Source of the DNA: Saccharomycodes ludwigii
Lineage: Eukaryota; Ascomycota; Saccharomycetes; Saccharomycodales; Saccharomycodaceae
Length of the DNA stretch: 64,000 nt
Assembly (NCBI RefSeq): GCF_020623625.1
Contig: NC_060201.1
Span: 2,163,682-2,227,681, forward strand
Reading direction: 5' to 3'
Shown here: in pieces, positions 25,821 to 35,639 of the stretch
Layout of the letters: every line of letters begins with the position of its first letter
Numbering within the stretch: position 1 is the stretch's first letter
The notes under the pieces: model-generated
The model's input: the letters and a program-made list of their open reading frames with translations, nothing else
Databases searched by the model: none
Told to the model about the DNA's origin: nothing
Position numbers and translations under genes: made by a program

Positions 25821-27863
25821 CTATATAGATGTGTCATTGAAATTTGTTAACAAATTATATAATTTAATAGATGGATTTATTTTTCCTGGATTTGTCACTA
25901 TTTTCTTGCTTAAATGGTTTAATTCGTGGAAATTATTTTTGAATTTTGTATGCAATTTCTTATGCGGTTTAAATTCCCATTCATCAAGCCAATCATAAGT
26001 TACATTTTCTGTCTTGCTACTTGTTTTTGATATATATTCTTGTAAGTCATTAATTTTTTGTAACAACTCAACTTTATCCCAAGCGCTATAGACTTGAAAA
26101 GTTTGAACAAAATTTTTAGATTTCAATTTTTGAAAAGAAGCTATTGATAATTCAATAATCCGCTCATTTAATTTTATATTTTCAATTTCCAGTGTTTTAT
26201 ATTTCGTCTTCATTTCTTCATTTTGCCTTTGAACTTCGTCCATATTAAATGTCAAGCTCTTTAGATTTTGTTCATTCTTTAATAATTTGACTATTTTAGA
26301 CTCTAATGTTTTAATTTTGAGATTTAATTCCTCAACTTTTTTTTGGTACAATTTAAAGTTTTCTCTCTTACTGGTTTCTTGTTCTGAAGGGATTAATGGT
26401 AACTCTTGAAATTGGGAGACTGGTTTGTTGGTATCTTTTATGGATGTCACTTCCCAATGTTGAACAAAATCCACATACTGGTTTAAATTCTTTATCACTA
26501 CTGCTATCTTCTCATCATTTAAATTATGGATAATATCAAGTAAGGGCAACACAATCATTAAATGAAACTTTTCAAATATTAAATTTGGCTTTTCGTTAAC
26601 ACAATATGTTTCAGTACTCTCTAGTTCAGAACATTTTGTTTTTAACAAATTTTCTATTTCTAAACGTTTTTCGTAAAGTACTTGGATACTTCCAGTTTGT
26701 GGTATATTGCTAATCATATCTGAAAGTAAAAAATTTACCAAATAAAATAAAGTCTCGTATATATAATTTAAATGTGGCGATACAATAGCATCTAACGAAG
26801 GTATTGATATATTGTTAAAATCCAAAAATTGTATAATATTTGTTGTGAGTTCTTTACGTACTATTAACTGTGGAAAACTTTTGTAAATGAAACTCAAATA
26901 AATTAAATTATATGATATTTCTATTTTTTTTTGATAAGTTTCAATGTTGAATACGTGGTTATTACTAATAACCTGCTTGGCCAATTCAATTAAAAAAATG
27001 GAAAGTTGCAAGGAGCTGTAATTAACCTTGGAATACAACTTGTTCTTTAATTCTGCTATGGTTTTTAAATGGCTAATATTTTCCATTTCAATCTGAAACC
27101 TTGAAATCTCAATGTCCCTTTTTTTTAGTAATAATTTCGAATCATCATATTCTTTTTTAAGTTTGGATAATTTAAAAACTATTTCTTCAAGTTTTTGTTG
27201 TAAATTTAGAGTTTCCTTGGTCAATTCAGTGTTAAACAACTGATAGTTGTTGCTTAAGTCTTTTTCATTACATAACTGAGTTTGTATCTTTTCATTTTCA
27301 GTATATAATAATTCAATTTTTTCACTCAAATCTAGATTTTCTGCTGTCAACTTGTCCACAATTTCCATTAATGTGATATCTTCTAGTGGTATCAATTCAT
27401 CAAGTTTGTGTAGTGTAGTAACTAATTCTTTAGAAGTATTATCTAAGTCCGATTCTAAAACCTGGATAGTTGACTTTAAGTCATCAATTTCTTGTATTTT
27501 TTGTGTTTTATCTTTCTCTAAAGTTGTATATTTACTTGATAATTCATTCAAAGTCTGTTGTAGTTCTACATATTTCAAGGTTAAATCACCATATTTAGTA
27601 GTTTCTACTAAAGTATTTAACCTCTGTCGTAAATTTTGATTCTTAGTCAAAAGATTATCAATTTCCAATTTTTGAATGGCATTATATTCCTCTAAAGTTT
27701 CTTTATCGATAATCAGTTCTTCTAATTGTTGTTCTAAAGTGCTATCATTACTCTTTTTATTTTTTTCAATTTCTAATTCATGATACTTCTGAGTCAACAA
27801 GTAAACCTTGTTTTCTAATTTACTAATGATATTTTTTAATCTTTCGACATCTTCTTTGTTCAT
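25821..27863 (-). CDS. NIP100: Nip100/p150-glued dynactin subunit without CAP-Gly domain
   Basis: This 680-residue protein is mainly coiled coil (about 1-290 and 490-600), with a helical central region, and a C-terminal segment containing YDWLDEWEF that resembles the DFSWLDELP segment of S. cerevisiae Nip100 (868 residues). Nip100 is the large dynactin subunit, needed for dynein-driven spindle movement. The N-terminal CAP-Gly microtubule-binding domain, with its GKNDG motif, is absent: the protein begins directly in coiled coil (MNKEDVERLKNIISKLEN), and no such sequence occurs in the upstream spacer. Assignment rests on neighbours (SPT14, CDC31, MRPL40; YPL174C) and overall architecture. Sequence similarity is weak. 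Confidence 0.75.
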   Translation of the reverse strand: MNKEDVERLKNIISKLENKVYLLTQKYHELEIEKNKKSNDSTLEQQLEELIIDKETLEEYNAIQKLEIDNLLTKNQNLRQRLNTLVETTKYGDLTLKYVELQQTLNELSSKYTTLEKDKTQKIQEIDDLKSTIQVLESDLDNTSKELVTTLHKLDELIPLEDITLMEIVDKLTAENLDLSEKIELLYTENEKIQTQLCNEKDLSNNYQLFNTELTKETLNLQQKLEEIVFKLSKLKKEYDDSKLLLKKRDIEISRFQIEMENISHLKTIAELKNKLYSKVNYSSLQLSIFLIELAKQVISNNHVFNIETYQKKIEISYNLIYLSFIYKSFPQLIVRKELTTNIIQFLDFNNISIPSLDAIVSPHLNYIYETLFYLVNFLLSDMISNIPQTGSIQVLYEKRLEIENLLKTKCSELESTETYCVNEKPNLIFEKFHLMIVLPLLDIIHNLNDEKIAVVIKNLNQYVDFVQHWEVTSIKDTNKPVSQFQELPLIPSEQETSKRENFKLYQKKVEELNLKIKTLESKIVKLLKNEQNLKSLTFNMDEVQRQNEEMKTKYKTLEIENIKLNERIIELSIASFQKLKSKNFVQTFQVYSAWDKVELLQKINDLQEYISKTSSKTENVTYDWLDEWEFKPHKKLHTKFKNNFHELNHLSKKIVTNPGKINPSIKLYNLLTNFNDTSI

Positions 27864-28272
27864 TAGTTTTAGTCCTTTTTTATTTTTTTGTTTTTTCTAT
27901 TTCTTGTAATATTATATTTGAAAAGGAAAGATGTTGTTATTTATTTATTTATTTATTTATTTATCTAAAAAAATAAAAAAATTTTTTATTGCAAGGCCGG
28001 TTAAGTTTTAACAAAAACACCCGCCGAAACCAATAAATAAAAGTGAACATGTTAATGAAATTTGAAAACAATTGTTTACTACTAACATCTATAACTCAAT
28101 CAAGTTTTTTTCATGTCAACAAGCTATATCTATTCACAATTTTTATTAGATTATTAAAAATATATATACTCTCCAGCTGTTATGACCACATAAATATAAA
28201 TATAAAAGTAAAAGTAAAAGGGGAAAAAAAAAAAAAAGAAAAGAAGAAAAAGGAATACAATAGATTTTTAAT
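27864..28272. other. Divergent NIP100-CDC31 spacer
   Basis: There is no gene. A TTTA repeat (about 27939-27963) and A-rich blocks are present. A TACTAAC-like string at 28080 has no matching GTATGT upstream, so I do not call an intron. Confidence 0.55.
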
Positions 28273-28851
28273 ATGAGTAAAAGAACCAAAAATATCAGAT
28301 TGAGTAATGGTTTAGCATCACCTTCACCAGCTCAAAGATTGTCAGGAAGTGGTATTAATAATATACAATCAAGAACCAGCAGTACTAGAAATACCGAATT
28401 TCAATCAAATGAGGAACTACTTGAAGAACAAAAGCAAGAAATATTTGAAGCCTTTACCTTGTTTGACATGAACAATGACGGATACATAGATTATCATGAA
28501 ATGAAAGTAGCGTTTAGAGCGTTAGGATTTGATTTAGATAAGAGACAGTTGTTAGAAATTTTGGATAAATATGATGAAGATGGTTCTAGGCTAATAAAAT
28601 ACGAAAATTTTTTTAAAGTAGCTGCTGAAAAAATACTTGAGAGAGATCCAATAGAGGAAATTAGAAGAGCATTTAAACTATTTGATGATGATAATACTGG
28701 AAAAATAACTTTTCATAATTTAAAAAGGGTTGCTAAAGAGCTAGGGGAAAATTTAACTGATGATGAATTGAGAGCGATGATTGATGAATTTGATTTAGAT
28801 AATGATGGTGCTATTAATGAAGAAGAATTTATTGCTTTATGTACAGAATAA
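28273..28851 (+). CDS. CDC31: Cdc31, yeast centrin
   Basis: This 192-residue centrin has four EF-hands. Loop 1 [12 protein letters not shown], loop 3 [12 protein letters not shown] and loop 4 [12 protein letters not shown] look able to bind calcium; loop 2 ([16 protein letters not shown]) is degenerate. Centrin acts in spindle-pole-body duplication on the half-bridge with Sfi1, and in mRNA export with Sac3/Thp1. S. cerevisiae Cdc31 is 161 residues; the extra is a Ser/Asn-rich N-terminal tail of about 45 residues. Position matches YOR257W, divergent from NIP100 and convergent with the Zn2Cys6 gene. Confidence 0.95.
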   Translation: MSKRTKNIRLSNGLASPSPAQRLSGSGINNIQSRTSSTRNTEFQSNEELLEEQKQEIFEAFTLFDMNNDGYIDYHEMKVAFRALGFDLDKRQLLEILDKYDEDGSRLIKYENFFKVAAEKILERDPIEEIRRAFKLFDDDNTGKITFHNLKRVAKELGENLTDDELRAMIDEFDLDNDGAINEEEFIALCTE

Positions 28852-29067
28852 GGCTTGGAAAAATGGGGCAAGGGGTAAGGATTAATAACATAAGTGTTGA
28901 ATAGATTGTAAAATTATTAAATAATATCATTGTAAACCTGTTATATATATATGGATATGTATATTCTTTTAATGATACGTATTTTAAACAAAAAAAAATA
29001 AAAATAAAAACTTAATTATAACTAACAATATTTGATTACACAGCTTAGTAAGTGGTTGTTGTAAATA

Positions 29068-31368
29068 TCACATAGAAAGAAATTGTTTCAAATCCAAATC
29101 TAAAATGTCAAACATTCCAGTCTCATCTTCACCAAGTAAATTTTCTAAAGTCAAAAAATCAGAATTAGTAGAAAATAAATATTGTTTATCATTTATAGTT
29201 TGATCATTAAAATTATTTTGAAAATGCTGCGGACTACTGTCAGTAATTTCTATAGAATGAGCACTGAGACTACCAGTGATATTGCTGACAGAATCATCGG
29301 TTTCATTAGAAGTAGTGTTTATTTGGTCCGATGCCTCAAAATTAGTATTTTCAGTAATAGCCTCTGAAAGAAGTGATCTAGACAACTTCTCGATAACTTT
29401 TAATTGGATACTTTGAAGAGTGGTATTTGTAGACATACTAATAGTTTTATTTTCAGCGTCATAATATTCATCTAAATATTCACAATATTTTTGAAAAGCT
29501 ACAATATAATTAGACCTTTTGTAGCAGATTTTGGCATTAAAGGAATCCAACGAGTTAATTAATTGATCCAATAAATTATTTTTCCCGGAATCTTTTGTGC
29601 AATTTTCAAACACACCATCCGTATTATATAAGTTGTTAAAAAAATCTTTGTAACATCTAATTACGGTACATTTTCTTATGGCCCATGCAATATTTAAAAG
29701 TGGTTTTGCAAAAATAAATTCACTTCTCTGTGAACTTAATACTTTCTCCTTAGAACCAGCCTCCGTTAAAAGAGTTGTGCACATTTTCAATGTATTAAAA
29801 CTACATCTGATCAACTCATTTTCATTCCAGGTATTTGATGTGCCAAACAAAAGTTTAAAAAAATGGCCAATACATAATCTTAATGCCATTAGCGGTAGCA
29901 GTACGAGGTATTCAAATAAATCAGCTTGTTTAACCAATTTAGCATCTGTGTAGAACCGAATTCTTTTAAACTCTTTCTTCATAAATTTATTTATAATTTG
30001 TAAATGAACCTTTAAAGCTGGAATGCCTGTTGGCTTCAGTAAATCGTTTAAAATCTTTCTAGAAATATATAGAAACCTTTTCAAAAGAGGTAATCTTCCT
30101 CTTTCAAAAGTTTTCAAATCAGATGGCATAAAATGTGCATCAGAAAAATATAAGGGTTTTCCTAACTCGAAAGAAGTTATATAATCCGCATACAAAGTCC
30201 AATACCACAAATTTTCAAGAGTAGCTATATCACCTATCTTAGACTCTTTTCCCGTGTAAATTTTCCTGATGTCTCTGTTTAAACCCAGAACCACTATAAT
30301 GGAGCATAGGGATTCCACAAGGGAAGACACATATAAATAATGTATATATGGCTCATTGAATATTTTGAACAAAAACCTCAGCATTAAGAATTGGGCTCTT
30401 TCTATAAAACACAAGGGCCCACTTGACATAGCTTCTAAAGCCAAAAAAAATTGTAACATGGCATCTGGTGCTTCTCTTTGAAAATGCATAAATAAAACGA
30501 GGTACAATACTATGGCAAGTGAAAAATAATTCCTTTCTTCCAATAATTTTAATTCAATAACAGTATCGTTTTCATCATGAATAATACATGATTCCATATC
30601 CTTCAGCACTTTTCTTTCGTCCAAAATATGGAAAAAAGAATGGTAACATGAATTAAAATATTCACGTACACATGTCTCAATCTCTGAATACTTGGGTAAA
30701 ACAGAACACATTTCCAAAAGTAAAGATCCAACCTGTGATCTTTCCACTATTTTCATTTCCTTTTTAATCAATCTCAAATTGGCCTCTTTCCACTGCAAGC
30801 GTTCTTTTTCAAATATATTCCATAATTTCTGCTGCTTGGTGTTAAATTTTATATCAGAAAAAACAAGCCCGGCCTTAAGTGAGGTTGGTCCTAAATAAAC
30901 ATCTTTATTCTCTTTGCTAAATAAAAACCCATAATTTTGTAAAGGATTAAGCAATACATTTTTGTTTGAAACTCCATGTGCTCCAGTGATAGAATAAACA
31001 TCGTATTCATTCATTAAATTATTATCGTCTGTTAAGTTATCTATAGAGGAATTCTGCTTTCCAGAAAGAATAGACATTTTTGTATCAATGGTGGTAATGG
31101 CTGTGTTTTTTTCTACAGCATTGGAAGGTGTATTATTTGTGCCGTTGCTTAAATAAACACAATTTTCAATATTCCTAGTTGCACATGAACTACATTTCGG
31201 GTAATTATGATCACATTTCAGTTTCCTTTGTCTACAAAATAAGCATGATCTAATAACTTTTCTTCTTCTTTTCTTAATCTTTTGTATGTCTTGAACATTA
31301 TCATTGTTTTCAGGAAGATCATTGACAATAATATTGTTTTTTTTTATACTATCACTATTCACTGACAT
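29068..31368 (-). CDS. Zn2Cys6 fungal transcription factor
   Basis: This 766-residue regulator has an N-terminal Zn2Cys6 cluster with all six cysteines (CLFCRQRKLKC, then CSSC and a final C, about residues 43-70), preceded by a basic KKRRRK segment, and a central fungal-specific regulatory region (about 220-560). The C-terminus is acidic and hydrophobic (SDFLTLENLLGEDE, FDILDLDLKQF), typical of an activation domain. I cannot name an ortholog. Neither S. cerevisiae region carries such a gene between CDC31 and MRPL40, so it is an insertion or a gene lost from S. cerevisiae. The start is the ATG at 31368. Confidence 0.88.
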   Translation of the reverse strand: MSVNSDSIKKNNIIVNDLPENNDNVQDIQKIKKRRRKVIRSCLFCRQRKLKCDHNYPKCSSCATRNIENCVYLSNGTNNTPSNAVEKNTAITTIDTKMSILSGKQNSSIDNLTDDNNLMNEYDVYSITGAHGVSNKNVLLNPLQNYGFLFSKENKDVYLGPTSLKAGLVFSDIKFNTKQQKLWNIFEKERLQWKEANLRLIKKEMKIVERSQVGSLLLEMCSVLPKYSEIETCVREYFNSCYHSFFHILDERKVLKDMESCIIHDENDTVIELKLLEERNYFSLAIVLYLVLFMHFQREAPDAMLQFFLALEAMSSGPLCFIERAQFLMLRFLFKIFNEPYIHYLYVSSLVESLCSIIVVLGLNRDIRKIYTGKESKIGDIATLENLWYWTLYADYITSFELGKPLYFSDAHFMPSDLKTFERGRLPLLKRFLYISRKILNDLLKPTGIPALKVHLQIINKFMKKEFKRIRFYTDAKLVKQADLFEYLVLLPLMALRLCIGHFFKLLFGTSNTWNENELIRCSFNTLKMCTTLLTEAGSKEKVLSSQRSEFIFAKPLLNIAWAIRKCTVIRCYKDFFNNLYNTDGVFENCTKDSGKNNLLDQLINSLDSFNAKICYKRSNYIVAFQKYCEYLDEYYDAENKTISMSTNTTLQSIQLKVIEKLSRSLLSEAITENTNFEASDQINTTSNETDDSVSNITGSLSAHSIEITDSSPQHFQNNFNDQTINDKQYLFSTNSDFLTLENLLGEDETGMFDILDLDLKQFLSM

Positions 31369-31817
31369 CAACTTTATGAAAAGGAAACGATTTAAAAAGA
31401 AAAAAAGATTTAAAAAGGGGAAAAGGTGGAAGGGAAAAAGGAAAAAAGGAATAAAGATAGTTACAGAATATATAGACTTTTCTTTTTCCTTCTTTTTTTC
31501 TCTTCTTAGTTAAAATATCATTAATGAATATTGCGACAGATATAAAAATGAGAAAGAACCAACTTAAAAAAAAAAAAAAGAAAAAAAAAAAAAATATTTT
31601 TACATTATCTTGTAACATTACCCGAATTACTTTTTATTTATTCATTCTAAAGTAAAAATGGAAAATAAAAAAAAATGGAAAAAAAAATTTCGAAAACTTT
31701 TAATTTTTAGTCAAGTGCAACTTTAACATAAATCATTGTTTCTTTAAGTTTTGTCTTTAAATAAACATAAAACTTGTCCCCCCCCCTACCTCAACTAAGA
31801 ATAATCTTTTTTTAATA
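31369..31817. other. Divergent Zn2Cys6-MRPL40 spacer
   Basis: There is no gene. It has purine-rich repeats near 31380-31460, A tracts near 31566-31594, a Reb1 site at 31618-31624 and a C9 run near 31779. Confidence 0.55.
31618..31624 (+). promoter_or_regulatory. Reb1 site TTACCCG
   Basis: TTACCCG lies 194 bp upstream of MRPL40 and 250 bp from the Zn2Cys6 start. Confidence 0.5.
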
Positions 31818-32699
31818 ATGTCCTATTCTCACTTAAGTAACACGGGTTCTCGTTTTACCAAAGAAATCTCAAAGCAATTATTACCACGCTATCATAAATA
31901 TTTATTAAAATCTGTCCCAGATTTTTTGCGTCCTAGACTACCACTAGCCACAAAGGAAAACCAGTATAAAAATGAAAGAGATTGGGTGTTTATGCCAGGT
32001 GATCGTGTAGTTGTGACCGATGGTGATTGTAGAGGTAACGTGTGTGTTGTTGTTCGACACAATAAAGATACCAATAGTTATATTTTAAACGAAAATGGAC
32101 CAACCATTGAAGCCGCTGTCCCAAAAGAATTATGGGTTGATGGCCAAAAGTCTCATGTTGTAAATTTTCCAAAAGCTGTTTTAAAAAGTAGTTTAAAACT
32201 TTTAGCTGATATTGAGGATGATAAAACAGGTAAAACAAAGACTGTTGCTATTCAAAATGTAGTGTTCCGTGGATCTTACTTTGATAAAAACTACAACAAG
32301 ATTATGCCAATAAGATGTGTGTCAGGCCAAGAAGATCTAATTATACCATGGCCAAAACCAGAAGAACACGAGGATGGTCCACTGGCCACTTCTCAATCGA
32401 TTTGTAGGGAACAAACTTTTTGGGTGGAAAGTATTGTTAAAGCCCCTATTCCAAAAGCTGCTTTACCTAGTATTAGAAACGAAAAATCGAAATATGCTAG
32501 AAAGAATGAGAAATTAAGCACTGCAGATATAAAGAGGTTGGTTGCGCCAAAGATGCCGTTAACGGACACTAAGATGCATTTCATTGCTGAACGTAAAGAA
32601 TTAGAAGAAACTGTTTATAAAAAACGTGTATTAACAGAGGAAGCCAAGGAAAAAATCGGTGAAAAAGTTTTTGAACATTTGTCCAAAGAAATGTTATGA
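31818..32699 (+). CDS. MRPL40: MrpL40 (uL24m), mitochondrial large-subunit ribosomal protein
   Basis: This 293-residue protein (S. cerevisiae 297) is the mitochondrial uL24 homologue. A KOW domain is seen as FMPGDRVVVTDGDCRGNVCV followed by RHNKDTNSYILNENGPTIEA. The N-terminus is basic (RFTKEISKQLLPRYHKYLLK), consistent with mitochondrial targeting. The C-terminal extension with KLSTADIKRLVAPKMPLTD is fungal-specific. It works in the mitoribosome near the exit tunnel. Position matches YPL173W; HNT3 follows on the same strand. Confidence 0.94.
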   Translation: MSYSHLSNTGSRFTKEISKQLLPRYHKYLLKSVPDFLRPRLPLATKENQYKNERDWVFMPGDRVVVTDGDCRGNVCVVVRHNKDTNSYILNENGPTIEAAVPKELWVDGQKSHVVNFPKAVLKSSLKLLADIEDDKTGKTKTVAIQNVVFRGSYFDKNYNKIMPIRCVSGQEDLIIPWPKPEEHEDGPLATSQSICREQTFWVESIVKAPIPKAALPSIRNEKSKYARKNEKLSTADIKRLVAPKMPLTDTKMHFIAERKELEETVYKKRVLTEEAKEKIGEKVFEHLSKEML

Positions 32700-32872
32700 A
32701 TAAATTGAGCTTGTTTTATTTTAAAAAAAAAAAATTCCTAGTGAATACTCGTTTTTAATATATGGTTTATGTTTCACTTAACAAATAAGAAAAAAAAATA
32801 AATAATAGTGATATTAACACAAGAAATATCAAAATCTGTATATAGTTCAAGTATATATATTTACTTTTACAT

Positions 32873-32912
<40 letters not shown>

Positions 32913-33122
32913 ATTGTTTAAGTAATTTGTATAAGCATATAAGATAATATTATTTTTTTTCTTGCTTCCAATTTATATTAACGGATGAATAATTGATTAA
33001 AGGGACATATATATGTATCTGTTTCTTAATGGAATATATATATATATACTTTTGTATAATACAATAGGTAAACAATCCAGGTTGAGCTACTGTTAATAAG
33101 AAATAAATATATATTTGCAAGT
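32700..33122. other. MRPL40-HNT3 spacer
   Basis: There is no gene. A T31-type tract (about 32878-32909) and several (AT)n stretches are the only features. Confidence 0.5.
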
Positions 33123-33701
33123 ATGTCCTGGAAATATGTACTTAAAGGGTATATTGTGAACCCTACCTCAGAAAATACCTTATTTTATGATGATAGCTGT
33201 GTTATAATAAAAGACAGTTTCCCCAAGGCTAAATATCATTTATTGATACTTCCAAGAGATCATAAAATCACCATTAAAGATCCTAAAACATTAACATTTA
33301 AGGAAAAATCTAGATATGAAAAATATATTGTCTGGGCTAAAAATTATATATTGGAAACTTCGAAAAGTAACGGTGGTTTTGATAATAATATTAAAATTAA
33401 TGATATAAGAGTCGGAATTCACTACGTTCCCTCCTTAGCAAACTTGCATATTCATGTAATAACAAATGATTTTGTTAGTGATAAGTTGAAATACCCTAAG
33501 CATTACAAGGCATTCAATGGGCCTTTTTTCGTTGATTGGGACCAATTGCCATTGCCACCGCCATATTTAACTTCAAAGGAGGCTGAAATGAAATACATAA
33601 AACTACAACCTTTAAAATGTAGTCATTGTGATTATCCATTCAAAAATTTACCCACTTTGAAAAAACATTTAAAGCAGGAGTGGGAAACAAAAAAAAATTA
33701 A
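33123..33701 (+). CDS. HNT3: Hnt3, aprataxin-type DNA deadenylase
   Basis: This 192-residue aprataxin homologue removes 5'-AMP left on DNA by abortive ligation. The HIT domain carries HLLILPRDH and the histidine triad in SLANLHIHVI. The C-terminal C2H2 zinc finger is CSHCDYPFKNLPTLKKHLKQ. S. cerevisiae Hnt3 is 217 residues. It lies between MRPL40 and RPT4, matching YOR258W, and converges on RPT4 with about 107 bp between stops. Confidence 0.94.
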   Translation: MSWKYVLKGYIVNPTSENTLFYDDSCVIIKDSFPKAKYHLLILPRDHKITIKDPKTLTFKEKSRYEKYIVWAKNYILETSKSNGGFDNNIKINDIRVGIHYVPSLANLHIHVITNDFVSDKLKYPKHYKAFNGPFFVDWDQLPLPPPYLTSKEAEMKYIKLQPLKCSHCDYPFKNLPTLKKHLKQEWETKKN

Positions 33702-33808
33702 TAATACTTAAATTAAATAAACTTGTTAAGTTGTATATATATATATTAGATATACGTATATATAAGGATCATATCAGAGAATACTACCAACGATGCTTCC
33801 AGCTTATT

Positions 33809-35092
33809 CTACAATTTTTGATATTCCAACTTGCCTTCCAATTTCTTGGTTTCAGCAACCTTTCTAACTGCCTTCATTAAATCTTCCTGAACTATATGGT
33901 CACGATCATCCCTAATGGCAAAAAATCCGGCTTCAGTAATACAGTTACGTATATCAGCACCATTGAATCCATCGCTCATTTTAACAGCCGCTTCAAAATC
34001 GAATTCGCCATGCTTCTTAACTTTAGCCGTATGAATCTTGAAAATCTCTAGACGACCAGCTTCATTCGGTAATCCAATTTCAATCTTTCTATCTAATCTA
34101 CCAGGTCTCAACAAAGCAGGATCCAATGTATCTGGTCTATTTGTCGCCATAATAATCTTGGTTTGGCCTAAATTATCAAACCCATCCATCTGTGTCAAAA
34201 GTTCCATTAATGTACGTTGAATTTCACGATCTGCAGAAGTACCTTCACTAAATCTACGTCCTCCAATGGCATCGATTTCATCCATAAAAATAATGCAGGG
34301 CTCGTGTTCTTTAGCATATGCAAACATTTCTCTGATAATACGAGCGGATTCACCAATATATTTATCAACAATACCAGAGGCAGGTGAAAAAATAAAATTT
34401 GCTCCTATTGTAGCTGCAACCGCTTTAGCCAATAACGTTTTACCCGTACCAGGTGGTCCATATAACAAGACACCTTTTGGTGTTTTAATACCAACTCTTT
34501 GGAAAATTTCTGGATTTTTCAATGGTAATTCGATAACTTCTCTCAACTCTCTAATTTGTTCGGTTAAGCCACCAATCCCATCAAAAGAGATTTCACCTGG
34601 CTCAAATGTGGTCATATTGTAGACTAGCGGATCCGTTTCACGAGGTAAGATTCTCATAATCGTCAAAGTAGTGATATCTAGTGTTACACGAACACCTTTT
34701 TTCAATTTTGATCTATCAACAGAATTACGAACACCAACAATGTAACGGGGACCTGTTGATGCTTTGACAATATACTTTTCCTCACTCAATTCCTTCATAA
34801 CTTCTCCAATCAATTGGCCAATGCTTTGCAAAGCTTTAATATCATTTTCTGTTTTTTCATATTCTTTTTCCAAATCTCGTATATGATTCCTACGTTGTTT
34901 CAATTGATCATCATATCTTCTGTGTTCTAACAATTTCTTTTTAAAGGCTGATAGCGCTTTATTTTTAGCTTCAACCTCAGGATCGATTGCGGCAGATTCT
35001 TCTGTTGAAGGTTGTTGCTGTTCATTATTATTGCTTACATTATCATCACCGCCGTTCAAAGCAGCTAATAAGGGATCTTGTTCCTCACTCAT
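33809..35092 (-). CDS. RPT4: Rpt4, AAA ATPase of the 26S proteasome base
   Basis: This 427-residue proteasomal ATPase (S. cerevisiae 437) is nearly identical to known Rpt4 through the AAA domain: Walker A GPPGTGKT, Walker [16 protein letters not shown] and arginine fingers [10 protein letters not shown]. The coiled-coil N-terminus follows [12 protein letters not shown]. Rpt4 forms part of the unfolding ring at the base of the regulatory particle. A perfect PACE box (TTTGCCACC, 35263-35271) lies upstream, implying Rpn4 control. Position matches YOR259C; it diverges from GCD1. Confidence 0.98.
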   Translation of the reverse strand: MSEEQDPLLAALNGGDDNVSNNNEQQQPSTEESAAIDPEVEAKNKALSAFKKKLLEHRRYDDQLKQRRNHIRDLEKEYEKTENDIKALQSIGQLIGEVMKELSEEKYIVKASTGPRYIVGVRNSVDRSKLKKGVRVTLDITTLTIMRILPRETDPLVYNMTTFEPGEISFDGIGGLTEQIRELREVIELPLKNPEIFQRVGIKTPKGVLLYGPPGTGKTLLAKAVAATIGANFIFSPASGIVDKYIGESARIIREMFAYAKEHEPCIIFMDEIDAIGGRRFSEGTSADREIQRTLMELLTQMDGFDNLGQTKIIMATNRPDTLDPALLRPGRLDRKIEIGLPNEAGRLEIFKIHTAKVKKHGEFDFEAAVKMSDGFNGADIRNCITEAGFFAIRDDRDHIVQEDLMKAVRKVAETKKLEGKLEYQKL

Positions 35093-35262
35093 TTCTCTTT
35101 GTTAATTATAGTTTGTGGGTTTGTTATTGTTTTTATCTGATAGTCTCTAATGGAATAAAGCACACATAATTTAAAATTTATTAAAAATTGTTAAATAACT
35201 TTTATCTTATTAGAATATTCCACCTGTATTTTCACCTTAAAGTTTTTTTTTTTTTTTTTTTT

Positions 35263-35271
35263 TTTGCCACC
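35263..35271 (-). promoter_or_regulatory. PACE box (Rpn4 site) of RPT4
   Basis: TTTGCCACC is the exact reverse complement of the proteasome element GGTGGCAAA. It lies 171 bp upstream of the RPT4 start. Confidence 0.85.
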
Positions 35272-35316
35272 TTGAAAGATCTAAAAAAAAAAAAAAAAAA
35301 ATATTTACATGTTCAA

Positions 35317-35329
35317 GTCATTTTGTACG
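35317..35329 (+). promoter_or_regulatory. Abf1-type site
   Basis: GTCATTTTGTACG fits the Abf1 consensus RTCAYTNNNNACG exactly. It sits mid-way between the RPT4 and GCD1 starts. Confidence 0.55.
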
Positions 35330-35357
35330 GAGTTGTCGTTTTTAATGTACGGATGTT

Positions 35358-35359
<2 letters not shown>

Positions 35360-35402
<43 letters not shown>
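35360..35402. repeat. T43 homopolymer tract
   Basis: An uninterrupted T43 run lies in the GCD1 promoter. Confidence 0.85.
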
Positions 35403-35639
35403 CAAAAAGTTTTAATTAAAAAGTTTCTGCTCCAACTTTTTTTACTTTTTCTTTTGCTTAGCGCATTATTGAAAGAAAAAAAATTACTCATCAACTTGAC
35501 ATATTACTGTATGTTTTTATACAAATAAAAAAAAAAGTGAAAGAGAAGAGAAAAAAAGAGAAAAGAGAAAAGAGAAAAAAAATTATTTTATTTTCGACCT
35601 ATTATTACTATTAGCATTACAAAAAAAAAAAAAACTATA

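Larger units (their letters stand above)
35093..35639. other. Divergent RPT4-GCD1 spacer
   Basis: There is no gene. It holds a PACE box (35263-35271), a T20 tract beside it, an Abf1-type site (35317-35329), a T43 tract (35360-35402) and GAGAAAA repeats near 35540-35580. Confidence 0.65.

Noticed and set aside
28080-28086. TACTAAC upstream of CDC31, possible 5' intron
   Set aside because: There is no GTATGT-type donor upstream, and the CDC31 frame is complete from its own ATG.
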